Positions 7,191-14,667 of a stretch of 34,761 nt of DNA are shown in pieces (positions within the stretch are counted from its first letter, which is position 1; each line of letters starts with the position of its first letter). The translations under genes were made by a program, and so were the position numbers. The notes under the pieces were generated by a model. It worked only from the letters and a program-made list of their open reading frames with translations, did not search any database and was not told the origin of the DNA. The DNA is taken from positions 1 through 34,761 of the forward strand of contig NZ_JAUSLW010000039.1 in NCBI RefSeq assembly GCF_030645195.1, in the 5' to 3' direction. The stretch is from Phenylobacterium sp. (GTDB lineage: Bacteria; Pseudomonadota; Alphaproteobacteria; Caulobacterales; Caulobacteraceae).

Positions 7191-8534
7191 TCAGGCGGCC
7201 TGCTCGGCCGGGACCGGGAGCGCGGCGTTCAGGCAGATGCGGCCGGACTCGTCCTCCACCGTCCAGGGCCGGCGCGCGCCGCCCAGGGCCTCGGCCACCG
7301 CCAGGCCCGACTGCAGGGCGTCCTCGTGGAAGCCGTGACCGAAATAGGAGCCGCAGAACCAGGTCCGCCGGGCGCCCTGCAGGGACCAGATCTCCCGCTG
7401 GGCGGCGATGGCGCCGGCGTCGAACAGCGGGTGTTCGTAGACGTCGGTATGGACCACCGCCTCGGGCGCGATGGCCTTGGTGGGGTTGAGGGTGACGAAC
7501 AGGTCGGGCGCGTTCCTCAGGCTCTGCAGCCGGGTCATCCAGTAGGTGACGCAGCCCTCACCGGGGGCGGCGCGGCGGCCGATGTGGTTCCAGCTGGTCC
7601 AGGCGCCGCGGCGCCTGGGCATGAGACCCACGTCGGTGTGCAGGACCGCCAGGTTGCGGCTGTACTTGAAGGCGCCGAGCAGCCGCTGTTCCTGCGGCGT
7701 GGCGTCCTCCAGCAGGCGCAGGGCGTGGTCGCCGTGGGTGGCGATCACCACCTGGTCGAAGCGCTCGGCGTGGCCGGTGGAGTCCCGCAGCTCCACCCCT
7801 TGCGCGTCGCGGCGGATGGAGACCACGCGGACGCCGGTGCGGACCTCGCCGGCGAAGGCCTGCGTGAGGCGGGCGACATAGCTGCGGCTGCCGCCGGTGA
7901 CGGTGCGCCAGGCGCCGCGACCGAAGATCCTCATCATGCCGTGGTTCTGGAAGAAGCGGATCAGGGACGCGGCCGGATAGTCGCGGATGGCGGCCAGCGG
8001 GGTGGACCAGATGGCCGCGGCCTGGGGGATCAGGTGGTCGTCGCGGAAGGCCTGGCAGTAGCCCTTCTCCACCAGATAGTCGTCGAGCGAGGTGAGCGGC
8101 GCCTCCAGGGCGGCCAGGTCCCTGGGGCCCTGGCGGTAGAAGCGGGCGACGTCGCGCAGCATGCCCCAGAACCGGGCGCTGAACAGGTTGCGCTTCTGGG
8201 CGAAGATCGCGCCGCTGGAATATTCGAAGGCCCCGTCGTCCAGGGAGACGCTCAGCGCCATGTCGGCGGCCTGGCTCTTCACCCCCAGGTGCGCCAGCAG
8301 GGCGGTGAAGTTGGGGTAGTTGCCCTCGTTATAGACGATGAAGCCGGTGTCGACGGGAACCGGGCCCTTGGGGCCGATGGCCTCGACGGTGTTGGCGTGG
8401 CCCCCCAGCCGGCCGTCGGCCTCGAACACCGTGACCTGGTGGCGCTCCCCCAGCAGCCAGGCGGCGGAGAGTCCGGCGATGCCGCCGCCGACGACGGCGA
8501 TGCGGAGCGGCTTGTGGGTGGTGTCGGGCGTCAC
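7191..8534 (-). CDS. FAD-dependent oxidoreductase (amine-oxidase fold), lipid modification
   Basis: A 447-aa flavoprotein. The Rossmann dinucleotide motif GGGIAG (16-21) is followed by the second glycine patch EADGRLGGHANT (38-49) and a C-terminal FAD-binding region (WFCGSYFGHGFHEDALQSGL). This family (COG2907) is linked with cyclopropane-synthase-like methyltransferases, including those for methylated or furan fatty acids. The GTG start at 8532-8534 is chosen because a perfect AGGAGG (complement of 8539-8544) lies four bases upstream; upstream in-frame starts at up to 8600 have no such site. It heads an operon with the DUF1365 gene and is divergent from the methyltransferase gene. A desaturase or oxygenase step on a phospholipid acyl chain is plausible but not shown here. 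Confidence 0.9.
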   Translation of the reverse strand: MTPDTTHKPLRIAVVGGGIAGLSAAWLLGERHQVTVFEADGRLGGHANTVEAIGPKGPVPVDTGFIVYNEGNYPNFTALLAHLGVKSQAADMALSVSLDDGAFEYSSGAIFAQKRNLFSARFWGMLRDVARFYRQGPRDLAALEAPLTSLDDYLVEKGYCQAFRDDHLIPQAAAIWSTPLAAIRDYPAASLIRFFQNHGMMRIFGRGAWRTVTGGSRSYVARLTQAFAGEVRTGVRVVSIRRDAQGVELRDSTGHAERFDQVVIATHGDHALRLLEDATPQEQRLLGAFKYSRNLAVLHTDVGLMPRRRGAWTSWNHIGRRAAPGEGCVTYWMTRLQSLRNAPDLFVTLNPTKAIAPEAVVHTDVYEHPLFDAGAIAAQREIWSLQGARRTWFCGSYFGHGFHEDALQSGLAVAEALGGARRPWTVEDESGRICLNAALPVPAEQAA

Positions 8535-8580
8535 GGGACCTCCTGGAGCGAAGCTGGTGGAGGTACGCAAAGCCGTCCGC

Positions 8581-8605
8581 CGCGGATGCAAAGGCCGCAT
8601 CCGCG
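8581..8605. promoter_or_regulatory. Perfect inverted repeat between divergent lipid-modification genes
   Basis: CGCGGATGC (8581-8589) and GCATCCGCG (8597-8605) are exact reverse complements with a 7-base spacer. The repeat lies in the 134-bp region between the FAD oxidoreductase start (8534) and the methyltransferase start (8669), so a protein bound here could control both directions. It could also form an RNA hairpin in the leader of either transcript. I did not find a convincing ECF-type promoter pair in this region by eye. Confidence 0.45.
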
Positions 8606-8668
8606 ACCAGGCCGCGTCCGTAACGATCCTGGAGGCTTCCTTCTCCGAGCCAGCAGAGGTCCGTCGCC

Positions 8669-9694
8669 ATGAGCCTTGTCGCCACCACCATCCAGGCCTT
8701 CGAGGGCGCGCCCCTGCCCGACCTCCTGCGCCGTGCGGCGGTGGACCTCCTAGTGTCCAACGCCCGCCGTCAGTTAAAGGGCGCGCCGGCCGACGCGCAG
8801 GCCCTATTCGCCCGGGAGATGGCGCAGCGGCCCATCGCCGAGCACACGGCGGCGGCCAACGGCCAGCACTACGAGCTGCCCGCCGCCTTCTTCGAGGCGG
8901 TGCTGGGCCCGCAGTTGAAATATTCCTGCTGCCTCTATGAGAGGGCGACCAGCCTGGAGGCGGCTGAGGAGCTGGCGCTCGCCGAGACCGCCGCCCACGC
9001 CGACCTGAGGGACGGCCAGCAGATTCTGGAGCTGGGCTGCGGCTGGGGGTCGCTCTCCCTATGGATGGCGCGAAACCTGCCGGGCGCGCGGATCACCAGC
9101 GTGTCCAATTCGAAGAGCCAAGGTGAGTTCATCCGCGGGCGGGCCGCCGCCCAGGGGCTCACCAACCTGACGGTCATCACCGCCGACATGAACGACTTCC
9201 AGGCCCAGGACGGCGCCTTCGACCGCATCGTCTCGGTGGAGATGTTCGAGCACATGGCCAACTGGCGGGCCTTGCTCACCGAGGCCAGGACCTGGCTGAA
9301 GCCGGACGGGGCGATGTTCGTCCACGTCTTCACCCACAGCTCCACCCCCTACCGCTTCGACGTCAATGACGAAGCCGACTGGATCGGCCAGCATTTCTTC
9401 ACCGGCGGGGTGATGCCCAGCCACGATCTGATGCGGGAGTTCCCCGACCTGTTCGCCGTGGAGGCTGACTGGCGCTGGAGCGGGACCCACTACGAGAAGA
9501 CCGCCAACCAGTGGCTGGCCAACTACGATCGCAACGCCGCGGTGATCGCTCCGGTGCTGCGGACGGTCTATGGCGACCAGGCGGTGCTTTGGCGGCGGCG
9601 CTGGCGGCTGTTCTTCCTGGCCACGGCGGGCCTGTTCGGCCACCGAGGCGGCGGCGAATGGGGCGTCAGCCACTATCGTCTTCGACCGGCCTGA
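8669..9694 (+). CDS. Cyclopropane-fatty-acid-synthase-like SAM methyltransferase
   Basis: A 341-aa protein of the Cfa/COG2230 family that methylates unsaturated acyl chains of membrane phospholipids using S-adenosylmethionine. Visible family motifs are NGQHYELPAAFF (64-75), the acidic-site stretch KYSCCLY (84-90), SAM motif I ILELGCGWGSL (119-129), VSVEMFEHM, FFTGGVMPS and HYEKT. It is somewhat shorter than E. coli Cfa (382 aa), mainly at the N-terminus. With the neighbouring FAD oxidoreductase it could make methylated, methylene or furan fatty acids rather than plain cyclopropane rings; alternatives are a true cyclopropane synthase or a BfaB/UfaM-like enzyme. The start at 8669 fits family alignment; the upstream AGAGG is a modest ribosome site. 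Confidence 0.9.
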   Translation: MSLVATTIQAFEGAPLPDLLRRAAVDLLVSNARRQLKGAPADAQALFAREMAQRPIAEHTAAANGQHYELPAAFFEAVLGPQLKYSCCLYERATSLEAAEELALAETAAHADLRDGQQILELGCGWGSLSLWMARNLPGARITSVSNSKSQGEFIRGRAAAQGLTNLTVITADMNDFQAQDGAFDRIVSVEMFEHMANWRALLTEARTWLKPDGAMFVHVFTHSSTPYRFDVNDEADWIGQHFFTGGVMPSHDLMREFPDLFAVEADWRWSGTHYEKTANQWLANYDRNAAVIAPVLRTVYGDQAVLWRRRWRLFFLATAGLFGHRGGGEWGVSHYRLRPA

Positions 9695-9705
9695 GGGCCC
9701 CCGAC

Positions 9706-10110
9706 ATGCTGAAATACGTCATCGCCTATCTGGGGACCGGCCTGGTCTTCGCCGCCGTCGACGCCGTCTGGCTGACCTTCAGCAACGCGCGGCTCTACCG
9801 ACCCACCCTCGACCCGGTCCTGGCCGAGGAGGTGAACCTCAAGGCCGCGGCGGTCTTCTACCTGGTCTACATCCTGGGGGTCATGGCGCTCGCGGTCTCG
9901 CCGGCCACCTCCTGGACCAAGGCCATGACCAACGGCGCCATGGTGGGCGCCCTGGCCTACGCCACCTATGACCTCACCAACCAGGCGACCCTGAAGGTCT
10001 GGGCCACCAGGATCACCGTGGCCGACATCGCCTGGGGGACCTTCGTCACCAGCCTGGCCGCCACCGCCGGCTATTTCGTCCTGCGCTGGGCGCGGGCCCG
10101 GTTCGGCTAG
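9706..10110 (+). CDS. DUF2177 family membrane protein
   Basis: A 134-aa integral membrane protein with about four predicted transmembrane helices (residues 3-22, 46-65, 73-90, 105-125). Family features are the early D-x-x-W-L-T pattern (DAVWLTF) and the conserved YDLTNQATLKVW segment. It starts 11 bp after the methyltransferase stop, so it belongs to the same transcript. DUF2177 genes recur in loci with Cfa-like enzymes and DUF1365 proteins, in some bacteria also with photolyase or ECF sigma genes; none of the latter is in this window. Its molecular function is unknown. Confidence 0.88.
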   Translation: MLKYVIAYLGTGLVFAAVDAVWLTFSNARLYRPTLDPVLAEEVNLKAAAVFYLVYILGVMALAVSPATSWTKAMTNGAMVGALAYATYDLTNQATLKVWATRITVADIAWGTFVTSLAATAGYFVLRWARARFG

Positions 10111-10118
10111 GCGCGCAC

Positions 10119-10137
10119 ATCCGGCCAGCGTCCGGAT
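10119..10137 (+). terminator. Possible short terminator hairpin
   Basis: ATCCGG (10119-10124) pairs with CCGGAT (10132-10137) around a 7-base loop, followed by TTTCC. It lies 9 bases after the DUF2177 stop codon. The stem is short and the T-run weak. The remainder of the 202-bp gap to the acyl-CoA synthetase holds only the ribosome site of that gene as a supportable signal. Confidence 0.3.
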
Positions 10138-10312
10138 TTCCGGGGCGTTGTCGGGGGCGGCAAGCCGTGTGATGGTGGGTTTCCGGAACGGCACGGTCAC
10201 ACGCGGGCATATTGCGCCCGCAGTCACCGACAAGACGCCGCCCCGGGACCTACAAAATTGATTGCACCGCGTGAACGCCGCAGCCGGCCACCGGGCGACG
10301 GGAGGAATTTGA

Positions 10313-11899
10313 ATGCAGGAATTTAAGACGCGAGAAGACTTTACCGCGGCTCTGGATGAATCGGCCAACCACGGCATGACCGTGGCCTTCTGGGCCGATC
10401 AGGCGCCGGACCGCACCGCGGTGGTGGACCCCTCGGGGCGCACCAAGACCTTCGCCGAGGTCAACGCCAACGCCAACAAGCTGGTGCGCGCCCTGCGCAA
10501 GGCGGGGCTGAAGGCCGGCGACAGCCTGGCCCTGCTCTGCTCCAACCGCGCCGAGTTCATCGAGACCCTGGCGGCCACCCAGCGCAGCGGCCTGCGCATC
10601 ACCCCGGTGAACTGGCACCTGACGGTCGACGAGATCGCCTACATCATCAAGGATTGCGAGGCCAAGGCCCTGGTGGCCGAGGCCCGCGTGGCCGCCGCCG
10701 CCCCGGCGGCCGCCGAATGCCCGGACCTGGCGATCAAGCTGTCGGTGGGTGGCGATATCGAGGGCTTCCTCAACTACGACGCGACCCTGGCGGCCGAGGA
10801 CGGCTCGGACATTCCCGACCCGGTCCGCGGCGGCCAGATGATGTACACCTCCGGCACCACCGGCCGGCCCAAGGGCGTGCACCGCGCCAACGCCCCGGTG
10901 ATCCCGCCCAGCATGCTGGCCATGCGCGGCTACGATCCGGAGACCTCGGTGCAGATGTGCGCCGGACCGGCCTATCACGCCGCGCCCCTGGCCTTCGACG
11001 TCAACGCCTCGATGAACGCCGGGATTCCGCTGCACTTCATCGACAAGTGGGATTCCGAGCACGTCCTGAAGACCATCTCGGAGAAGAAGGTCACCCACTT
11101 CCACCTGGTTCCGATCATGTTCCAGCGGCTGCTGGCCCTGCCGCCGGAGATCAAGGCCAACTACCCCATCGAGCACGTGCAATACATCGTCCACGGCGCG
11201 GCCCCCTGCCCGCCGGAGGTCAAGCACGCCATGATCGAGTGGTTCGGGCCGATCCTCAGCGAATACTATGCCGGCTCCGAGGGGGGGGCGGGCTTCACCA
11301 TCACCGCCGACGAGTGGCTGAAGAAGCCCGGCAGCGTCGGCAAGCGCCCGCAGATGCTGCAGGTCCGCATCCTCGACGAGGAAGGCAACGAGCTGCCCCC
11401 CGGCGTGCCCGGCGGCATCTATCACCAGCTCCCGCCCGGCGGCGGCTTCACCTATTATAAGGACGAAGCCAAGACCAACGCCAACCGGCGCGACGGCTTC
11501 TTCACCATGGGCGACGTCGGCTATTTCGACGAGGACGACTATCTGTTCCTCACCGGCCGCAACGCTGAGACCATCATCTCCGGCGGAGTGAACATCTATC
11601 CGCAGGAAATCGACAACGAGCTGATCAAGCACCCGGCCGTGGCCGACAGCGCCACCGTCGGCATCCCGCACGACGAGTGGGGCGAACAGGTCCGGGCCGT
11701 GATCCTGCTCAAGCCCGGCTACGAGCCCTCCGACAAGCTGGCCCAGGAGATCCTGGACTTTGGCCGCCAGACGCTCGCGGCTTACAAGGTGCCGCGCGGC
11801 CTGGACTTCGTCACCGAGCTGCCCCGCTCCGAGGCCGGCAAGATCCAGCGCAACAAGGTCCGCGCCCCCTATTGGGAAGGCCGCGCCCGGCAGATCTAG
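10313..11899 (+). CDS. AMP-forming acyl-CoA synthetase
   Basis: A 528-aa adenylate-forming enzyme (ANL superfamily) that activates a carboxylic acid to an acyl-AMP and then a CoA thioester. The motifs are in order: P-loop YTSGTTGRPKG (178-188), EYYAGSE (317-323), the GD of GDVGYFDED (400-401), the hinge region LTGRNAE (413-419), ISGGVNIYP (422-430) and the catalytic lysine in SEAGKIQR (K510). Length is normal for the family. GGAGG at 10301-10305, seven bases upstream, supports the ATG at 10313. The substrate is not evident; the sequence resembles medium- to long-chain or hydrophobic-acid ligases. It stands alone with a 200-bp leader and is followed by a dispersed palindromic repeat. Confidence 0.93.
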   Translation: MQEFKTREDFTAALDESANHGMTVAFWADQAPDRTAVVDPSGRTKTFAEVNANANKLVRALRKAGLKAGDSLALLCSNRAEFIETLAATQRSGLRITPVNWHLTVDEIAYIIKDCEAKALVAEARVAAAAPAAAECPDLAIKLSVGGDIEGFLNYDATLAAEDGSDIPDPVRGGQMMYTSGTTGRPKGVHRANAPVIPPSMLAMRGYDPETSVQMCAGPAYHAAPLAFDVNASMNAGIPLHFIDKWDSEHVLKTISEKKVTHFHLVPIMFQRLLALPPEIKANYPIEHVQYIVHGAAPCPPEVKHAMIEWFGPILSEYYAGSEGGAGFTITADEWLKKPGSVGKRPQMLQVRILDEEGNELPPGVPGGIYHQLPPGGGFTYYKDEAKTNANRRDGFFTMGDVGYFDEDDYLFLTGRNAETIISGGVNIYPQEIDNELIKHPAVADSATVGIPHDEWGEQVRAVILLKPGYEPSDKLAQEILDFGRQTLAAYKVPRGLDFVTELPRSEAGKIQRNKVRAPYWEGRARQI

Positions 11900-11911
11900 G
11901 GGATCGTAGAT

Positions 11912-12070
11912 GCTCCCCTCCTGGGGGAGCTGTCAGCAAAGCTGACTGAGGGGGACTTTGACTCTGGCTTTTGGGGTCGAAGGTGTCGCCTACGGCGATC
12001 CCCCTCCGTCACCCGCCTTTGGCGGTCGCCACCTCCCCCACATCGCGCTGCGCGCTGGGGGAGGATCTGG
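11912..12070. repeat. Dispersed-type intergenic imperfect palindrome (family 1)
   Basis: The left part starts with GCTCCCCTCCTGGGGGAGC (11912-11930), continues with GTCAGCAAAGCTGAC (11932-11946) and ends in GAGGGGG. The right part, from CCCCCTCCGTCACC (about 12000) to CTGGGGGAGGATCTGG (ending 12070), reads as a diverged inverted copy. Both parts contain internal hairpins. The element fills most of the 266-bp gap between the acyl-CoA synthetase and the aminotransferase. Its style matches GC-rich intergenic repeats common in Caulobacterales and related alphaproteobacteria; multicopy status cannot be seen from this window. Confidence 0.65.
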
Positions 12071-12165
12071 CCCTCCTCGCAATTTTTCGAAAACAAGCGT
12101 GTTTGGCTTGGCTAGACTCGCCGTGTCATGAAGCGCGCCGCTTCGTGACCCGGGACTTCAACGCC

Positions 12166-13329
12166 ATGCCCATTCCGTTCATCGACCTCCAGGCCCAGCG
12201 GGCGCGCCTCGGCCAGCCGCTGGAGGACGCCATCCTGAAGGTGGTGCGCTCGGGCGCCTACATCATGGGCCCGGAGATCGCCGAGGTGGAAAAGCAGCTT
12301 GGCGCGTTCGGCCAGGCGCCCTTCGTGCTGTCCTGCGGCTCGGGCACCGAGGCGATCCAGCTGCCGCTGATGGCCTGGGAGATCGGCCCCGGTGACGCGG
12401 TCTTCTGCCCCTCCTTCACCTTCGCGGCCACCGCCGAGGTCATGCCCCTGGTGGGCGCCTCGCCGGTCTTCGTCGACGTCCTGGAGGACACCTACAACCT
12501 GGACGCCGCCAAGCTCGACGCCGCCATCGAGGCGGTGAAGGCCGAGGGAAAGCTCACCCCACGCGCCGTCATCGCCGTCGACCTGTTCGGTCAGCCGGCC
12601 GACTATCCGGCCATCTCGGCGGTCGCGAAGAAGCATGGCCTGAAGCTGATCGCCGACTCCGCGCAAGGCTTCGGCTGCACCCTGAACGGCCAGCACCCGA
12701 TCCACTGGGCCGACGTCACCACCACAAGCTTCTTCCCGGCCAAGCCGCTCGGCTGTTACGGCGACGGTGGGGCGGTGCTGTGCAAGGACGAGCGGCTGCA
12801 CGACCTGCTGGTCTCCCTGCGGGTCCACGGCCAGGCGGTGAAGTCCGACATCGCCGGCAAGACCTTCGACCACGACCCCAAGTACCTGAACATGCGCATC
12901 GGCATGAACAGCCGCATGGACACCATCCAGGCCGCGGTGCTGCTGCAGAAGCTGACCATCTTCGAGGACGAGATCGCCGCCCGCAACGTCGTCGCCGACC
13001 GCTATGCGGCGGGTCTGAATGACGTGGTGCGCGTCCCCAAGGTGATCGAGGGCGGGGTGAGCGTCTGGGCCCAGTACACCATCGAGACCGACGATCGCGA
13101 TGGCCTCGTGGCCCACCTGAAGGCGTCGGACGTGCCCAGCGCCGTCTACTACCCGATCCCGATCCACCGGCAGGAGATCTATTCCCGCTACCCCGCCCCC
13201 GGCGGCCTGCCGGTGACGGACGCGGCGGCGAAGAAGGTCATGAGCCTGCCCATGCACCCCTATCTGACGGCCGACCACCAGGACCAGGTGATCGCCGCCA
13301 TCCGAGCCTTCGTGAAGCGGAACGGGTGA
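12166..13329 (+). CDS. DegT/DnrJ/EryC1/StrS-family sugar aminotransferase
   Basis: A 387-aa PLP-dependent aminotransferase that aminates keto-sugars attached to nucleotides. PLP-site features are CGSGTEA (57-63), the cofactor-binding aspartate in IADSAQGFG (D164) and the Schiff-base lysine in FFPAKPLGCYGDGGA (K193). The N-terminus IPFIDLQAQ and GAYIMGPEIAEVE, with GQPADYPAI later, is close to WbpE/WlbE-type enzymes that make 3-amino sugars for surface polysaccharides. The start is the ATG at 12166, matching the family N-terminus; upstream in-frame sequence lies within the repeat. No other sugar-nucleotide gene is next to it, so its pathway is not shown by context. Confidence 0.92.
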   Translation: MPIPFIDLQAQRARLGQPLEDAILKVVRSGAYIMGPEIAEVEKQLGAFGQAPFVLSCGSGTEAIQLPLMAWEIGPGDAVFCPSFTFAATAEVMPLVGASPVFVDVLEDTYNLDAAKLDAAIEAVKAEGKLTPRAVIAVDLFGQPADYPAISAVAKKHGLKLIADSAQGFGCTLNGQHPIHWADVTTTSFFPAKPLGCYGDGGAVLCKDERLHDLLVSLRVHGQAVKSDIAGKTFDHDPKYLNMRIGMNSRMDTIQAAVLLQKLTIFEDEIAARNVVADRYAAGLNDVVRVPKVIEGGVSVWAQYTIETDDRDGLVAHLKASDVPSAVYYPIPIHRQEIYSRYPAPGGLPVTDAAAKKVMSLPMHPYLTADHQDQVIAAIRAFVKRNG

Positions 13330-13381
13330 CGGGAGTCCTTCTTCCCTTGCGGCGTCGCGCTCCCTCTTAGAACTATAACCC

Positions 13382-13478
13382 CGTCATCCCGGGCGACCCG
13401 TAGGGGAGACCCGGGACCCAGGTGACGGGGCTGGGCTCCTGGGTCCCGGCTCTCCGCTTCGCTACGGCCGGGATGACG
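13382..13478. repeat. Intergenic imperfect palindrome (family 2)
   Basis: Two 41-base arms face each other: 13382-13422 begins CGTCATCCCGGGCGACCCG and ends GGGACCCAGG, while 13438-13478 begins CCTGGGTCCCGGC and ends CCGGGATGACG. The outer 11 and inner 10 bases of the arms pair perfectly and the middles are diverged. It lies between the aminotransferase and patatin genes and may form a large hairpin in RNA ending the aminotransferase transcript. The CGTCATCC terminus is shared with the element at 20426-20562. Confidence 0.7.
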
Positions 13479-13507
13479 AGTGGATTTGCTGGATAGGATT
13501 TTCGACC

Positions 13508-13558
13508 TCTCATCCGACCCTGCTCCGCAGGGCCACCTTCTCCCGCAAGGGGAGAAGG
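13508..13558. repeat. Intergenic double-hairpin element (family 3)
   Basis: Two adjacent perfect hairpins: CCCTGC-TCC-GCAGGG (13518-13532) and CCTTCTCCC-GCAAG-GGGAGAAGG (13536-13558). It sits 10 bases beyond the stop codon of the patatin-like gene on the minus strand and may serve as its terminator. The unit starting CTCATCCGACCC looks like a common alphaproteobacterial intergenic repeat; copy number needs a genome search. Confidence 0.6.
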
Positions 13559-13567
13559 ATTCTGAGG

Positions 13568-14458
13568 CTACCCCACCCAGGCCGCCTTCAACGCCGCCGC
13601 CTGCGCCAACCCCTGCGCCAGGCCGGCCCGGGCCGCGTCGGCGCGTCTGCGGAAGTCCATCAGGTTGAGGCCCATGGCCGCCTGGCTGCCGTCATCGGGA
13701 CCGATCAACACCACCTTGGCGCCGCCGGCGCGCAGGACGTCGAGTTCGGCCTCCACCCGGGCGGCGGTGGCCTGCGCCGCCGCGCCGGCGTTGGCGCCGC
13801 CGCGCACCTGGATCACCACCACCAGGCCATGGCCCACGGCCTGGTCGGCGTTGATGGTCGAGCGCATGCCGCCGTCGATATAGCGGCGGCCCTGGAGGGT
13901 CACCGGCGGATAGACCCCGGGCACGCTGCAGGAGGAGGCCACCGCCCGGGTGACCCCGACGCCCGACGCCTTGGTCCACATCTGGAATTCGCCGGTCAAC
14001 GCGTCCACCGCCGTACAGGCGAAGCCGCGCTCGGGCCAGGCATCCTCCGGCAGGCCCGCGAAGGACCGCCCGAAGCTCTGGAGGAAGGTCGCCTCGTCGG
14101 AGGTCTTGGCCGCCAGCGCAAAGGCGCCGATCTCGGCGCGGACCTCCTGGGGATCGCGGACGCCGCCCTGCGCCTCGGCCATCATCTTCACCAGGACCGA
14201 AAGGTCGGCGCCCGGCGCGCGGGCCTCGCCGGGCGGACGCGGGGCCGGCGGCGGCTCGGCCAGGATGGGATCGGCCAGGCTGGCGGCGTCCGCCCCCAGG
14301 GCCAGGCGCGCGCCCACGAAGGAGCCCGCCGAGGTGCCCAGGATGAAGTCGGCCCGCCCCAGGTCGACCCCGCCCTGGGCGAGGCCCGCGATCAGGCCCG
14401 ATTCCCAGGCTATGCCCACCGGCCCGCCCCCGCCCAGCACCAAGGCCCGCATCGTCAT
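13568..14458 (-). CDS. Patatin-like phospholipase (RssA type)
   Basis: A 296-aa serine lipase/acyl hydrolase with a Ser-Asp dyad. The glycine-rich oxyanion motif is LGGGGPVGIAW (8-18), the nucleophile S43 lies in GTSAGS (41-46), and the catalytic aspartate D195 lies in DGGMRS (195-200). Length and the absence of a signal peptide suit a cytoplasmic or membrane-peripheral RssA-like enzyme. The ATG at 14456-14458 has GGAAGAG upstream; a second ATG two codons later is possible. A longer open frame runs upstream to 14779 but has no family similarity. The 209-bp gap up to the neighbouring operon's last stop (14668) shows no clear gene. Confidence 0.9.
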   Translation of the reverse strand: MTMRALVLGGGGPVGIAWESGLIAGLAQGGVDLGRADFILGTSAGSFVGARLALGADAASLADPILAEPPPAPRPPGEARAPGADLSVLVKMMAEAQGGVRDPQEVRAEIGAFALAAKTSDEATFLQSFGRSFAGLPEDAWPERGFACTAVDALTGEFQMWTKASGVGVTRAVASSCSVPGVYPPVTLQGRRYIDGGMRSTINADQAVGHGLVVVIQVRGGANAGAAAQATAARVEAELDVLRAGGAKVVLIGPDDGSQAAMGLNLMDFRRRADAARAGLAQGLAQAAALKAAWVG

Positions 14459-14667
14459 GATCGTCTCTTCCCGGCTGCGTCTTCGTTGCGGCCAGGATCG
14501 GCCAGGCGGCGGGCCTTGTCCACGAAAGCGACAGGCGCGGCCGCCGGGGGGTGGCCGCGCCTGTCTGGAGATCCGGCCGGTAACTCCCCCAAGCCCAGCC
14601 GTTCCGCCCTCCCGGAGGAGGACGACGGGCCATCTCCAGGCCCTTTCCGCGCGCCAGAGCGAGCGCG

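Noticed and set aside
8624..8629. CGATCC as the -35 of a sigma-E (ChrR-type) promoter for the methyltransferase
   Set aside because: It resembles the TGATCC hexamer, but no matching -10 appears at a proper distance before the start codon, and no such site faces the FAD oxidoreductase gene.
13382..13558. A CRISPR array or tRNA in the repeat-rich gap
   Set aside because: The repeats are single inverted pairs, not regularly spaced direct repeats, and no cloverleaf or TTC-type T-loop sequence is seen.
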